Shown here: one piece after another, positions 46,837 to 55,201 of the stretch
Position numbering within the stretch: the stretch's first letter is position 1
Layout: each line of letters opens with the position of its first letter
Assembly: GCF_900090145.1 (NCBI RefSeq)
Contig: NZ_FMHI01000008.1
Coordinates: 202,778 to 266,777, forward strand
Direction: 5' to 3'
Origin: Streptomyces sp. WMMB 322
GTDB lineage: Bacteria; Actinomycetota; Actinomycetes; Streptomycetales; Streptomycetaceae
DNA length: 64,000 nucleotides
The notes under the pieces: model-generated
Told to the model about the DNA's origin: nothing
What the model saw: only the letters and a program-made list of their open reading frames with translations
Database searches by the model: none
Position numbers and translations under genes: made by a program

Positions 46837-47850
46837 TCAGCCGTCGGTGCGTTTCGCCCTGCTCGGCTGGACACGCTTGGGCTCGCCCTTCACCTTCGGG
46901 TGCTCCGGCGGATAGGGCAGGTCCCCCAGCCCGTGCTCGCGCTCGTCCCTGGCGGCCAGCTCCAGGGCCGCGTCGAGGCGGCAGCGGTGCGCGTCCATCT
47001 CCGCGTGCACGTCGCCGACTTCGGCGTACCGCAGCGGCATCGTCACCACGTCGAAGTCGTCGGGGTGCGCGCTGCCCAGCTCCTCCCACAGCAGCGGGGC
47101 GGAGACGGTGGCACGCCTGTTGGGACGTACGGAGTAGGCGCTGGCGATGGTGCGGTCCCGCGCCGTCTGGTTGTAGTCGACGAAGATGCGGCTGCCGCGC
47201 TCCTCCTTCCACCACGCGGTCGTGATGCGGGACGGGTCGCGCCGCTCCAGCTCCCTGCCGACGGCGATGGCGGCCCGCCGCACCTGTGCGAAGTTCCACT
47301 CGGGCTCGATGGGCACGAAGACGTGCAGTCCGCGCCCGCCGGAGGTCTTCGGCCATCCGCGCAGGCCCAACTCCTCCAACAGCGGCCGGAGTTGCTGGGC
47401 GGCCCGCACCGCGTCCGCGAAGTCCGTGCCCGGCTGCGGATCGAGGTCGATGCGCAGTTCGTCCGGGTGGTCGGTGTCGGACCTGCGCACCGGCCAGGGG
47501 TGGAAGGTGAGACAGCCGAGATTCGCGGCCCACAGCACCGCCGCGGGGCCCGTCGGGCAGATCTCGTCGGCGTGCCGCCCGCTGGGGAAGCTGATCCTCG
47601 CGGTGGGGATCCAGCCGGGCAGGTTCTTGGGGGCGCGCTTCTGGAAGAACGACTCGCCGTCCACGCCCTCCGGATAGCGTTCGAGCGTCGTCGGCCGTTC
47701 GTACAGCGCCCGTGCGATGCCCTCCCCGACGGTCAGGTAGTAGCGGGCCACGTCCAGCTTGGTGAGCCCGCGCTCGGGGAAGTAGACCTTGTCCGGGCTG
47801 GACAGCCGCACCTTCTGTCCGCCGACCGTCAGCTCCACCGCCTCACCCAT
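46837..47850 (-). CDS. LigD-type polymerase/primase domain protein
   Basis: This 337-residue stand-alone LigD polymerase domain has SPDKVYFPERGLTKLDVARYY, the metal-binding DLDPQPGTDF, SGGRGLHVFVP and WWKEERGSRIFVDYNQTARDRTIASAYSVRP. In actinobacteria such proteins fill gaps during Ku-dependent end joining with a separate ligase, here encoded at 48634. No Ku gene is in the window. ATG 47850 has a weak ribosome site. It is a complete relative of the broken copy at 38100. Confidence 0.92.
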   Translation of the reverse strand: MGEAVELTVGGQKVRLSSPDKVYFPERGLTKLDVARYYLTVGEGIARALYERPTTLERYPEGVDGESFFQKRAPKNLPGWIPTARISFPSGRHADEICPTGPAAVLWAANLGCLTFHPWPVRRSDTDHPDELRIDLDPQPGTDFADAVRAAQQLRPLLEELGLRGWPKTSGGRGLHVFVPIEPEWNFAQVRRAAIAVGRELERRDPSRITTAWWKEERGSRIFVDYNQTARDRTIASAYSVRPNRRATVSAPLLWEELGSAHPDDFDVVTMPLRYAEVGDVHAEMDAHRCRLDAALELAARDEREHGLGDLPYPPEHPKVKGEPKRVQPSRAKRTDG

Positions 47851-48009
47851 GTCCGCAACGCTATGCCGCCCGGTGCCGCGCCGCCTCCCGGCGGATGGCA
47901 AAGCTTCCGGCTGCCGCTGCCTTCCGGCGTCGGTCGGCGTCGGTCGGCGTCCGCCGGTGGGGGCGGGCGCGCACGTGCGGTGCGGGGCGCGGACCCCGCA
48001 CCGCGGACG

Positions 48010-48557
48010 TCAGATGCCGAACGGCGCGGCGTAGCGCACCGTTCCGCGGGGCAGCGGGCCGTCGGCCCCGAGAGCCAGCGCCATCGCGGCCTCGTCCGGT
48101 ACCTCGACGGGCAGGCGGATGCCGTGGGCGGAGGCCCGGGTGAAACCGAACCTCGGGTAGTAGTCCGGGTGGCCCAGGACGACCACCCAGCGTTCGCCCA
48201 TGCCGGCCGCGGCCCGCAGCACGCCGCGCACGGCGGCGGAGCCCGCCCCCGTGCGCTGCAGCTCGGGCCGCACGGCCACGGGCGCCAGGCACAGCGCCGG
48301 TTCGGCGTCGATGTGGCTGGGGGTACCTCCCAGGCCGAAGGCTCTGGGGGAGTCAGCAGCGCGTGGCCTGCGGGCCGGCCGTCCTCGTCGTCGGCGACGA
48401 CGGACAGGCCCTCGATCCAGGCGCTCTCGTCGGCGCGCAGCGCCTCCACGAGGCCGGCCTCCCCGGCGGTGGGGAACGCGGCGAGGTCGATCTCGCGGAT
48501 GGCCGCGATGTCGGCGCCGCTCTCGGCGCGGGTGGTCCAGGTACGGCGAGTGGTCAT
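48010..48557 (-). pseudogene. GNAT N-acetyltransferase interrupted by a 35-bp element
   Basis: From ATG 48557 the frame reads a GNAT N-terminus (AAIREIDLAAFPTAGEAGLVEALRADE...GHALLT). After a 35-bp palindrome it resumes in another frame as HIDAEPALCLAPVAVRPELQ, then RTGAGSAAVRGVLR and GHPDYYPRFGF, the acetyl-CoA-binding half, ending at 48010. Removing exactly 48317-48351 joins CTGCTGAC to CCACATCGAC and gives one 170-residue frame. As written, translation would switch to an unrelated tail. An active protein is unlikely unless the start of the second half (GTG/ATG near 48279) is used. Confidence 0.88.
48317..48351. repeat. 35-bp palindromic element, copy B
   Basis: The element begins CTGGGGGTACCTCCC, has a hairpin core AGGCC-GAA-GGCTC and ends TGGGGGA. 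It matches copy A (38358-38393) in layout and most bases, and it splits the GNAT gene. It carries no coding capacity, so it would have to be mobilised in trans. Confidence 0.85.
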
Positions 48558-48633
48558 GTGGATGAAGATCCGTTCAGGAGGGTGTCCCGAGGAGAACAGG
48601 CGGGCGCGCCCGCGCGGGAATACAGTGCTCGGC

Positions 48634-49713
48634 ATGGACCTGCCGGTGATGCCGCCAGTCAAGCCGATGCTCGCCAAGCTCGCCTCGAAGATTCCGGCGG
48701 GCATGCAGTACGAGGCCAAGTGGGACGGCTTCCGCGCCATCGTCTTCCGCGACGGCGAGGAGACCGAGATCGGCAGCCGTACGGGCAAGTCCCTCAAGCG
48801 CTACTTCCCCGAACTGGTCACGGCGCTGCTCGCGAACCTTCCCGAGCGCTGCGTCGTGGACGGGGAGATCGTCGTCGCCCGCAACGACAGGCTCGACTTC
48901 GACGCCCTCGGGCAGCGCATCCACCCCGCCGCCTCGCGCGTGCGGATGCTCGCGGAGCAGACCCCGGCGTCCTTCGTAGCCTTCGACATCCTCGCGCTCG
49001 GCGACGACTCGCTCATGGGGACGCCCCTGGAGGAGCGCCGCACGGTCCTCCAGCGCGCGCTCGGCCCGGCGCGCGACCCGGTCTTCGTGGCGCCCGCCAC
49101 GACCGACATCGACCTGGCCAGGCAGTGGTTCGACCAGTTCGAGGGCGCCGGGCTCGACGGGCTCGTGGCCAAGGCGCTCAACCTGCCGTACCGGCCGGAC
49201 GAACGCTTCATGGTGAAGATCAAGCACGAGCGGACGGCGGAGTGCGTGCTCGCGGGGCTGCGCCCGCACAAGAGCGGCGAGGGGGTCGGGTCGCTGCTGC
49301 TCGGCCTGTACGACCACTCCGGCACGCTCCAACACGTCGGCGTGTGCGCCTCGTTCACCATGAAGCGGCGCCGAGAGCTCCTGGCCGAGCTGGAGCCGCT
49401 GCGGATGACCGACCCCGCGCAGCACCCGTGGGCGCGCTGGCAGAGCGAGGAGGCCCACACGCAGAGCCGCATGCCGGGCGCACCGAGCCGCTGGACGGGC
49501 ACGAAGGACCTGTCGTGGGTACCGCTGCGTCCGGAGCGTGTCTGCGAAGTGGCCTACGACCACATGGAGGGGGACCGCTTCCGGCACACCACGCAGTTCC
49601 GGCGCTGGCGTCCCGACCGCGAGCCGCGGGGCTGCACCTACGCCCAACTCGAAGAGCCCGTCAGTTACGACCTGTCCCGCATGCTGACCGAGTCCCCGCA
49701 GACCCCCACCTGA
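48634..49713 (+). CDS. ATP-dependent DNA ligase (LigC/LigD ligase domain type)
   Basis: This 359-residue ligase has adenylation motif EAKWDGFRAIV (catalytic Lys in KWDG), the RxG motif (GSRTGKS), VVDGEIV, EGLVAK-like LDGLVAK and KIKHERTAECVL. A C-terminal OB fold follows. It probably seals breaks with the LigD-type polymerase encoded divergently at 47850. No Shine-Dalgarno is visible. TACAGT at 48621-48626 ends 7 nt before the ATG, consistent with a leaderless transcript. Confidence 0.93.
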   Translation: MDLPVMPPVKPMLAKLASKIPAGMQYEAKWDGFRAIVFRDGEETEIGSRTGKSLKRYFPELVTALLANLPERCVVDGEIVVARNDRLDFDALGQRIHPAASRVRMLAEQTPASFVAFDILALGDDSLMGTPLEERRTVLQRALGPARDPVFVAPATTDIDLARQWFDQFEGAGLDGLVAKALNLPYRPDERFMVKIKHERTAECVLAGLRPHKSGEGVGSLLLGLYDHSGTLQHVGVCASFTMKRRRELLAELEPLRMTDPAQHPWARWQSEEAHTQSRMPGAPSRWTGTKDLSWVPLRPERVCEVAYDHMEGDRFRHTTQFRRWRPDREPRGCTYAQLEEPVSYDLSRMLTESPQTPT

Positions 49714-49735
49714 GCACGTGAGAAGGGACGACGCC

Positions 49736-50326
49736 ATGGGCCACACGATGTGCCACGGCAGACACCGCCTGCGCGGCCACCGCATCCACAGGACCCACAG
49801 CATCCGCCACGACCTCGGACTCCTCGCGCTGCGCCTCGGCACCGGAGGAGTGCTCTTCGCCCACGGCACGCAGAAGCTCTTCGGCTGGTTCGGGGGTTAC
49901 GGCCTGGAAGGGACCGGCAAGTCCATGGAGCAGATCGGCTTCCGGCCGGGACGGGCCCATGCGCTCGCCTCCGGCCTCGGTGAGGCCGGAGGCGGAACGC
50001 TGCTCGCCCTGGGGCTGGCGACACCCGGGGCGGGCGCTGCCGTTGCGGCCGCGATGTCGGGGGCCGCTTCCGTCCATGCGCCGGCGGGGTTCTTCAACGA
50101 CCGGGGCGGACTGGAGTATCCGGTCCATCTGGCGCTGGCCGGGTCGGCCGTCGCCCTCGCGGGCCCCGGCCGGTTCTCCCTGGACCATCTGCTGGTCCAC
50201 CGGCTCGACCAGCCCTGGATGCTGGGCGTGACGTTCGCCGCCGCAGCGGCGGCCGCGGCGTGTGTCGTCTCCCGGCGGCTGCGGGTCCAGCGGGAACAGG
50301 AGGCGGAGACCGCTCAGCCGGGCTGA
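49736..50326 (+). CDS. DoxX family membrane protein
   Basis: This 196-residue protein with four hydrophobic helices shows the DoxX signature LALRLGTGGVLFAHGTQKLFGWFGG. A His-rich N-terminus (HTMCHGRHRLRGHRIHRTHS) is unusual and might bind metal. DoxX proteins are linked to thiol/sulfur oxidation stress. The gene ends 13 bp inside the convergent thioredoxin gene. ATG 49736 follows GAAGGGA. Confidence 0.85.
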   Translation: MGHTMCHGRHRLRGHRIHRTHSIRHDLGLLALRLGTGGVLFAHGTQKLFGWFGGYGLEGTGKSMEQIGFRPGRAHALASGLGEAGGGTLLALGLATPGAGAAVAAAMSGAASVHAPAGFFNDRGGLEYPVHLALAGSAVALAGPGRFSLDHLLVHRLDQPWMLGVTFAAAAAAAACVVSRRLRVQREQEAETAQPG

Positions 50327-50709
50327 TCCTGTGCGTCCTGGCCGGACGGCTCCTCCGGCACGGCGGCGGACTGGCGGACCTCTTCCATGTCCAGGTTCCT
50401 GGCCTGTCCGATGAGGTCCTCGAGTGCGGACTCGGGGAGCGCTCCCGGCTGCGAGAAGACGACGATGCGGTCCCTCACGATCGCGAGTGTGGGGATCGAC
50501 TGGACCTCGAAGGCCGCGGCCAGTTCCTGTTCGGTCTCGGTGTCCACCTTCGCGAACGTCAGATCGGAGTGACGCTCGGCGGCAGCTTCGTAGACCGGCT
50601 CGAACTGGCGGCACGGACCGCACCAGTCCGCCCAGAAGTCGATCAGTACGAAGCCGTCGTCCGCGACGACCTCGTCGAAGTTGTCCTTGGTGAGCTCCGT
50701 GGTGCTCAT
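50314..50709 (-). CDS. trxA: Thioredoxin
   Basis: This 131-residue thioredoxin has the active site WCGPC in IDFWADWCGPCRQF and cis-Pro in SIPTLAI. A C-terminal extension of about 25 residues (SAAVPEEPSGQDAQ) is beyond the usual fold. ATG 50709 follows AGGAGA. It is convergent with DoxX, and the two together suggest a thiol-redox locus. The symbol reflects the family, not a proven orthologue. Confidence 0.92.
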   Translation of the reverse strand: MSTTELTKDNFDEVVADDGFVLIDFWADWCGPCRQFEPVYEAAAERHSDLTFAKVDTETEQELAAAFEVQSIPTLAIVRDRIVVFSQPGALPESALEDLIGQARNLDMEEVRQSAAVPEEPSGQDAQDQPG

Positions 50710-50895
50710 GTGCTCTCCTGCTGTTGAGGACGGTGTCGGACCGTGACGGCCCTCGGCCGCTCCGGCGGTTCACGCCGGGAGTCCCGGTCCGCGTTCCCAC
50801 CGTCGCACGCGGCGTAAACCGCTTGCCGGGCTTTGATGTGCCGCAAACGCTGTCATGAAGGGCTTCCGGGGTCTTGACCGGGGAGGGACAATCGC

Positions 50896-50911
50896 TATGG
50901 TCTAGACTAAT
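50896..50911. promoter_or_regulatory. DasR-responsive element (dre-like)
   Basis: TGGTCTAGACTA at 50898-50909 differs at one base from the core of the DasR/chitinase operator TGGTCTAGACCA. It is 188 bp upstream of the LPMO start in the 387-bp gap after thioredoxin. DasR controls chitin and N-acetylglucosamine genes in streptomycetes, which suits the downstream gene. Confidence 0.7.
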
Positions 50912-51096
50912 GGCGAGCGTGATACCGGGTCCCCCAGCTCGAAGCCGTCAGAACTCTCCACGCTGCCCTTCGCCGCTGACGGGGCTGCCTTCACATCGCC
51001 TCCGCTTTCAATCAGGCCGTCCGCAAGGGTGTGCGGCACCTCTGTGTCCTCCCCTCCTCGCCGCTTTCCGGCCGGCCGGACCGTGAAGGAGTTGGC

Positions 51097-51615
51097 ATGA
51101 ACGTCAAGAGGAAGCTCGCGGCGGGAATCGGGGCCGGCATCGCGCCTCTGCTCGTCCTCACCCTGCCGGCGGCCCCGGCCAGTGCGCACGGCTACATCGA
51201 CTCGCCGCCGAGCCGTCAGGCGCAGTGCGCCGCGGGCACGGTGGAGTGCGGAGCCATCAAGTGGGAGCCGCAGAGCGTCGAGGGCCCCAAAGGGCTCACC
51301 AGTTGCAGCGGCGGCAACGAGCGGTTCGCCGAGCTGGACGACGACAGCAAGGGATGGGCGGTCACTCCTGTCGGGAGCTCGACGAGCTTCAAGTGGCACC
51401 TGACGGCACGTCACGCGACGAGCACGTGGCAGTACTTCGTCGGCGGCTCGAAGATCGCGGAGTTCGACGACGGCGGTGCGCAGCCCGGGGAGACCGTCAC
51501 GCACCAGGTCGACTTCGGCGGTCTGAGGGGCGAGCAGAAGGTGCTCGCCGTCTGGAACATCGCCGACACGGCCAACGCCTTCTATGCGTGCGTCGATGTG
51601 AACGTCGGCGGCTGA
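51097..51615 (+). CDS. Secreted lytic polysaccharide monooxygenase (AA10/CBM33)
   Basis: The 172-residue exported enzyme has a signal peptide ending APASA, then His31, which becomes His1 of the copper histidine brace (HGYIDSPPSRQAQC). The second copper His is H106 in ARHATSTWQYF. Length fits a single-domain AA10 enzyme with no added binding module. The likely substrate is chitin, supported by the DasR box upstream. The ATG follows AAGGAG and a strong terminator follows the gene. Confidence 0.94.
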   Translation: MNVKRKLAAGIGAGIAPLLVLTLPAAPASAHGYIDSPPSRQAQCAAGTVECGAIKWEPQSVEGPKGLTSCSGGNERFAELDDDSKGWAVTPVGSSTSFKWHLTARHATSTWQYFVGGSKIAEFDDGGAQPGETVTHQVDFGGLRGEQKVLAVWNIADTANAFYACVDVNVGG

Positions 51616-51641
51616 GGCGAGCCGGCCGGCCGATCCGCCGC

Positions 51642-51674
51642 GGCGCCGCCGGAGGTGTTTCCTCCGGCGGCGCC
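51642..51674. terminator. Strong terminator after the LPMO gene
   Basis: A perfect 14-bp stem is formed by GGCGCCGCCGGAGG (51642-51655) and CCTCCGGCGGCGCC (51661-51674), with loop TGTTT, 27 bp after the stop. Confidence 0.85.
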
Positions 51675-51783
51675 CCCGTGTGTGCGGCAGGCCCTGCCGC
51701 GGTCGTGTGTCCTGCGGCTTCGCTGCGGCGGCACCTCCGCGCGACCATGGAGCAGGAGCACGTGGGAGACTTGTGGGACCGTG

Positions 51784-51801
51784 TAGTTCAATAGTGAACT
51801 A
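51784..51801. promoter_or_regulatory. Palindromic operator TAGTTCA-N4-TGAACTA
   Basis: The arms are exact complements, in an AT-rich stretch 36 bp before the monooxygenase start. The shape resembles MarR/HxlR-type operators, and it would overlap the promoter. No regulator is adjacent. Confidence 0.5.
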
Positions 51802-51836
51802 GTGGCTTCGCCGGAGCCGACGAGAGGGTGAGAGTG

Positions 51837-52910
51837 GTGCAGTTCGGGATCTTCACCGTCGGGGACGTCACGACCGATCCCACCGACGGCCGCACGCCGA
51901 GCGAGCACGAGCGGATCAAGTCGATGGTCGCGATCGCGCTCAAGGCCGAAGAGGTGGGCCTCGACGTCTTCGCGACGGGGGAGCACCACAACCCGCCCTT
52001 CGTGCCCTCCTCGCCGACGACCATGCTCGGTCACATCGCCGCGCGCACCGAACGGCTCATCCTCTCCACCTCGACGACGCTGATCACCACCAACGACCCG
52101 GTGAAGATCGCCGAGGACTACGCGATGCTCCAGCACCTGGCCGACGGCCGCGTCGATCTGATGATGGGCCGCGGCAACACCGCGCCCGTCTATCCGTGGT
52201 TCGGGCAGGACATCAGGCAGGGCATCCCCCTGGCGATCGAGAACTACGCGCTGCTGCACAGGCTGTGGCGCGAGGACGTGGTGGACTGGGCGGGCCGCTT
52301 CCGCACCCCGCTCGAGGGCTTCACCTCCACGCCGCGTCCGCTCGACGGCGTGCCGCCGTTCGTCTGGCACGGCTCCATCCGCAGCCCGGAGATCGCCGAG
52401 CAGGCCGCGTACTACGGCGACGGCTTCTTCGCCAACAACATCTTCTGGCCCAAGGAGCACTACATGAAGCTCATCGGGCTCTACCGCGAGCGCTTCGCGC
52501 ACCACGGACACGGCACTGCGGAGCAGGCGATCGTGGGTCTCGGCGGCCAGGTCTTCATGCGCCGGAACTCCCAGGACGCGGTGCGGGAGTTCCGCCCCTA
52601 CTTCGACAACGCGCCCGTCTACGGGCACGGGCCGACGCTGGAGGAGTTCACCGATCAGACGCCGCTGACCGTGGGCAGCCCGCAGGAGGTCATCGACAAG
52701 ACCCTCACCTTCCGCGAGGCCTTCGGCGACTACCAGCGGCAGCTGTTCCTCATGGACCACGCGGGCCTTCCGCTGAAGACCGTGCTGGAGCAACTCGACA
52801 TGCTCGGCGAGGAAGTGGTGCCCGAACTTCGCAAGGAGTTCGCCGCGCGCAGGCCGGCCGGAGTGCCCGACGCCCCCACTCACGCGTCGCTGCTCGCGCA
52901 ACGCGGCTGA
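51837..52910 (+). CDS. Luciferase-like (LLM class) flavin-dependent oxidoreductase
   Basis: This 357-residue LLM-class monooxygenase has QFGIFTVGDVTTDP, the GEHHNPPF motif, SSTTLIT-like LSTSTTLITTNDPVKIAEDYAMLQHLADGR and GRGNTAPVYPWFG. It probably uses FMNH2 or F420H2; the substrate is unknown. I prefer GTG 51837 (MQFGIF start, GAGGGTG upstream) over GTG 51828, which adds three residues. Confidence 0.88.
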   Translation: MQFGIFTVGDVTTDPTDGRTPSEHERIKSMVAIALKAEEVGLDVFATGEHHNPPFVPSSPTTMLGHIAARTERLILSTSTTLITTNDPVKIAEDYAMLQHLADGRVDLMMGRGNTAPVYPWFGQDIRQGIPLAIENYALLHRLWREDVVDWAGRFRTPLEGFTSTPRPLDGVPPFVWHGSIRSPEIAEQAAYYGDGFFANNIFWPKEHYMKLIGLYRERFAHHGHGTAEQAIVGLGGQVFMRRNSQDAVREFRPYFDNAPVYGHGPTLEEFTDQTPLTVGSPQEVIDKTLTFREAFGDYQRQLFLMDHAGLPLKTVLEQLDMLGEEVVPELRKEFAARRPAGVPDAPTHASLLAQRG

Positions 52911-52921
52911 ACGCCGCCGGA

Positions 52922-52937
52922 ATTGGTTCTGACCAAT
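52922..52937. promoter_or_regulatory. Inverted repeat ATTGGT-N4-ACCAAT
   Basis: The arms are exact complements and extend by two more pairs with one mismatch (GGA/CCC sides). It lies just after the monooxygenase stop and about 85 bp before the ceramidase start, followed by a TGTGTTACACA palindrome at 52959-52969. It is probably an operator, GntR-like in shape. Confidence 0.5.
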
Positions 52938-53022
52938 CCCGGCACGCGCATTGTGGCGTGTGTTACACAGTGGCATGCTCAACGGGCAGTTACCGGGAAG
53001 TAGCCCTACGGAGGAGCACCCG

Positions 53023-55155
53023 TTGAGTAGCACCCACCCCCACACCCCACCGTCCGAAGGGCAGCCGGAGCACACTCCCTCTCCGGGGCCCCGCAGCAGC
53101 CGCCGCACCGTACTGCGTGCGGGCGCCGCGCTGACCGGACTCGGCCTGGCCGGTGTCACGCCGGGCGCCCGGGCTGCGCATGCCGAAGACGCCGTGAACA
53201 CCGGCGAACCGGCGGCCGGGAGCGGCTATCTCGTGGGCCGGGGCGTCGCCGACGCCACCGGCGAGATCGCCGAGGTCGGCATGATGGGCTACGGTCGCGT
53301 CGACCAGCAGGCCGAAGGCCTCCACACCCGCCTGCGCGCCCGTGCGTTCGTCTTCGCGGACCAGGAGACGCGCGAGCGCGTGCTCCTCGTCGTGGTCGAC
53401 ACGGCCATGATCTTCGAGAGCGTGCACCAGGCCGTGCTGAGCAGGCTCGGGGAGAAGTACGGCGACCTGTACACGCACCGCAACGTCATGCTCACCGCCA
53501 CGCATACGCACTGCGGACCGGGCGGCTCCTCGCACCACCTGCTCTACGACCTCACCACGCTGGGCTTCCACAAGAAGACCTTCGAGGCGATGACGGACGG
53601 CATCGTCGAGGCCGCGGCCCGCGCCCACGAAGACGCAGCGCCCGCCGAACTTGCCCTCACACATGCGGAGTTGACGGGAGTCAGCGTCAACAGGTCACGC
53701 GAGGCCTTCGAACGCAACCCCGCCGGGCTGCGCGGCCACTTCCCGGACGGCATCGACCCGCAGAGCACACTGCTGCGCGTCGAGCGCGAGGGGCGGGCCG
53801 TCGGGGCGGTCAACTGGTTCGCCGTGCACTGCACCAGCATGTCCGGCGACAACAAACTGATCAGCGCCGACAACAAGGGTTACGCCGCCCACCACTGGGA
53901 GCGCGAGGTGGAGGGAGCCGACTATCTCGACGGCACCGCACCCGGCTTCGTCTCCGCCTTCGCGCAGACCAACGCCGGCGACATGTCCCCGAACCTCGAC
54001 CTGAAACCGCCGACGACGCCCGCCGACTTCGAGAGCACCCGCGAGTGCGGACTGCGCCAGTACAAGTCCGCCGCGGGCCAACTCGACCAGCGGGGCACGA
54101 AGATGACGGGCGGAGTGGACTCCAGGCTCGTCTACATCGATCTGTCCGACGTGACGGTCGAGCCGGAGTTCACCGGAGACGGCAAGCAGCACAAGACCGC
54201 CAAGCCCGCCATCGGCGCGTCGATGGCGGCCGGAAGCCTGGAGGACGGCCCGGCGTTCCCCGGTTTCGAAGAGGGTGAGAACCCCCTCTGGGACACGATC
54301 TCGGACTCCGTCATCTACGAGGCCTCACCCGAACTGCGCGACGCGCAGGCACCGAAGGGCATCGTCGCCCCCGTGGGGGAGATGAACCGCATCTACCCGT
54401 GGGTGCAGGAACAGGTTCCGGTGCAGCTGGTGCGCATCGGGCAGCTGTATCTCATCGGCGTGCCCGGCGAGGTGACCGTGTGCGCCGGGCTGCGGCTGCG
54501 CCGCACGGTCGCGGAGACCGTCGGGGCCGAGGTGAAGGACGTCCTCGTCGCGGGCTACGCCAACTCCTACTTCCACTACCTCACCACGCCTGACGAGTAC
54601 GACTCGCAGCAGTACGAGGGCGGCAGCACGCTCTTCGGGCGCTGGCAGCTGCCCGCGATCGAGCAGACGGCGGCGCAGCTCGCACGCGCCATGCGGGACG
54701 GGAAGAGCCTGCCCCTCGGGCCCGTCGCACCGGACATCTCCGGGAAGACGATCTCCTTGCAGCCGCCGATCGTGCTGGACGCGCCGCCGCTGGCACGCGA
54801 GTTCGGCGACGTGCTCACGGCGCCGCGCGCCAACTACCGGGCGGGGGAGCGGGTCACGGTCGTCTTCGCAGGCGCCCACCCCGGCAACGTGCTGCACCGG
54901 GGCGGGACCTATCTGCGCGTGGAAGCACGGAAGGACGGCGGGTGGCGCACCGTCGCGGACGACGGTGACTGGTCGACGGCCTTCCGCTGGGAGCGTTACG
55001 GGATCGCCGCCTCGAAGGTGACCGTCACCTGGGACATCCCCGAGGGGACGGCCTCCGGCGAGTACCGGATCACCTACGAGGGCGACGCCAAACCGGTCGC
55101 GGGCGACCCGAAAGCCATCTCCGGCGCCAGTTCCCCGTTCACCGTGACGGGCTGA
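53023..55155 (+). CDS. Secreted neutral/alkaline ceramidase
   Basis: This 710-residue enzyme cleaves ceramide to sphingosine and fatty acid. It has a twin-arginine signal (SSRRTVLRAGAALTGLGLAG), zinc-site ATHTHCGPGG and catalytic Ser322 in NAGDMSPNL. A C-terminal beta-sandwich domain is present. The start is most likely TTG 53023, with GGAGGAG 6 nt upstream; ATG 52975 in frame has no ribosome site. Bacterial ceramidases act on exogenous lipids, so this is probably a nutrient-scavenging or interaction enzyme. Confidence 0.92.
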   Translation: MSSTHPHTPPSEGQPEHTPSPGPRSSRRTVLRAGAALTGLGLAGVTPGARAAHAEDAVNTGEPAAGSGYLVGRGVADATGEIAEVGMMGYGRVDQQAEGLHTRLRARAFVFADQETRERVLLVVVDTAMIFESVHQAVLSRLGEKYGDLYTHRNVMLTATHTHCGPGGSSHHLLYDLTTLGFHKKTFEAMTDGIVEAAARAHEDAAPAELALTHAELTGVSVNRSREAFERNPAGLRGHFPDGIDPQSTLLRVEREGRAVGAVNWFAVHCTSMSGDNKLISADNKGYAAHHWEREVEGADYLDGTAPGFVSAFAQTNAGDMSPNLDLKPPTTPADFESTRECGLRQYKSAAGQLDQRGTKMTGGVDSRLVYIDLSDVTVEPEFTGDGKQHKTAKPAIGASMAAGSLEDGPAFPGFEEGENPLWDTISDSVIYEASPELRDAQAPKGIVAPVGEMNRIYPWVQEQVPVQLVRIGQLYLIGVPGEVTVCAGLRLRRTVAETVGAEVKDVLVAGYANSYFHYLTTPDEYDSQQYEGGSTLFGRWQLPAIEQTAAQLARAMRDGKSLPLGPVAPDISGKTISLQPPIVLDAPPLAREFGDVLTAPRANYRAGERVTVVFAGAHPGNVLHRGGTYLRVEARKDGGWRTVADDGDWSTAFRWERYGIAASKVTVTWDIPEGTASGEYRITYEGDAKPVAGDPKAISGASSPFTVTG

Positions 55156-55201
55156 CACCGTGAGCGGCTGACGGGCCGCCCGCGGGGCGACCGGGCAGCG
55201 C

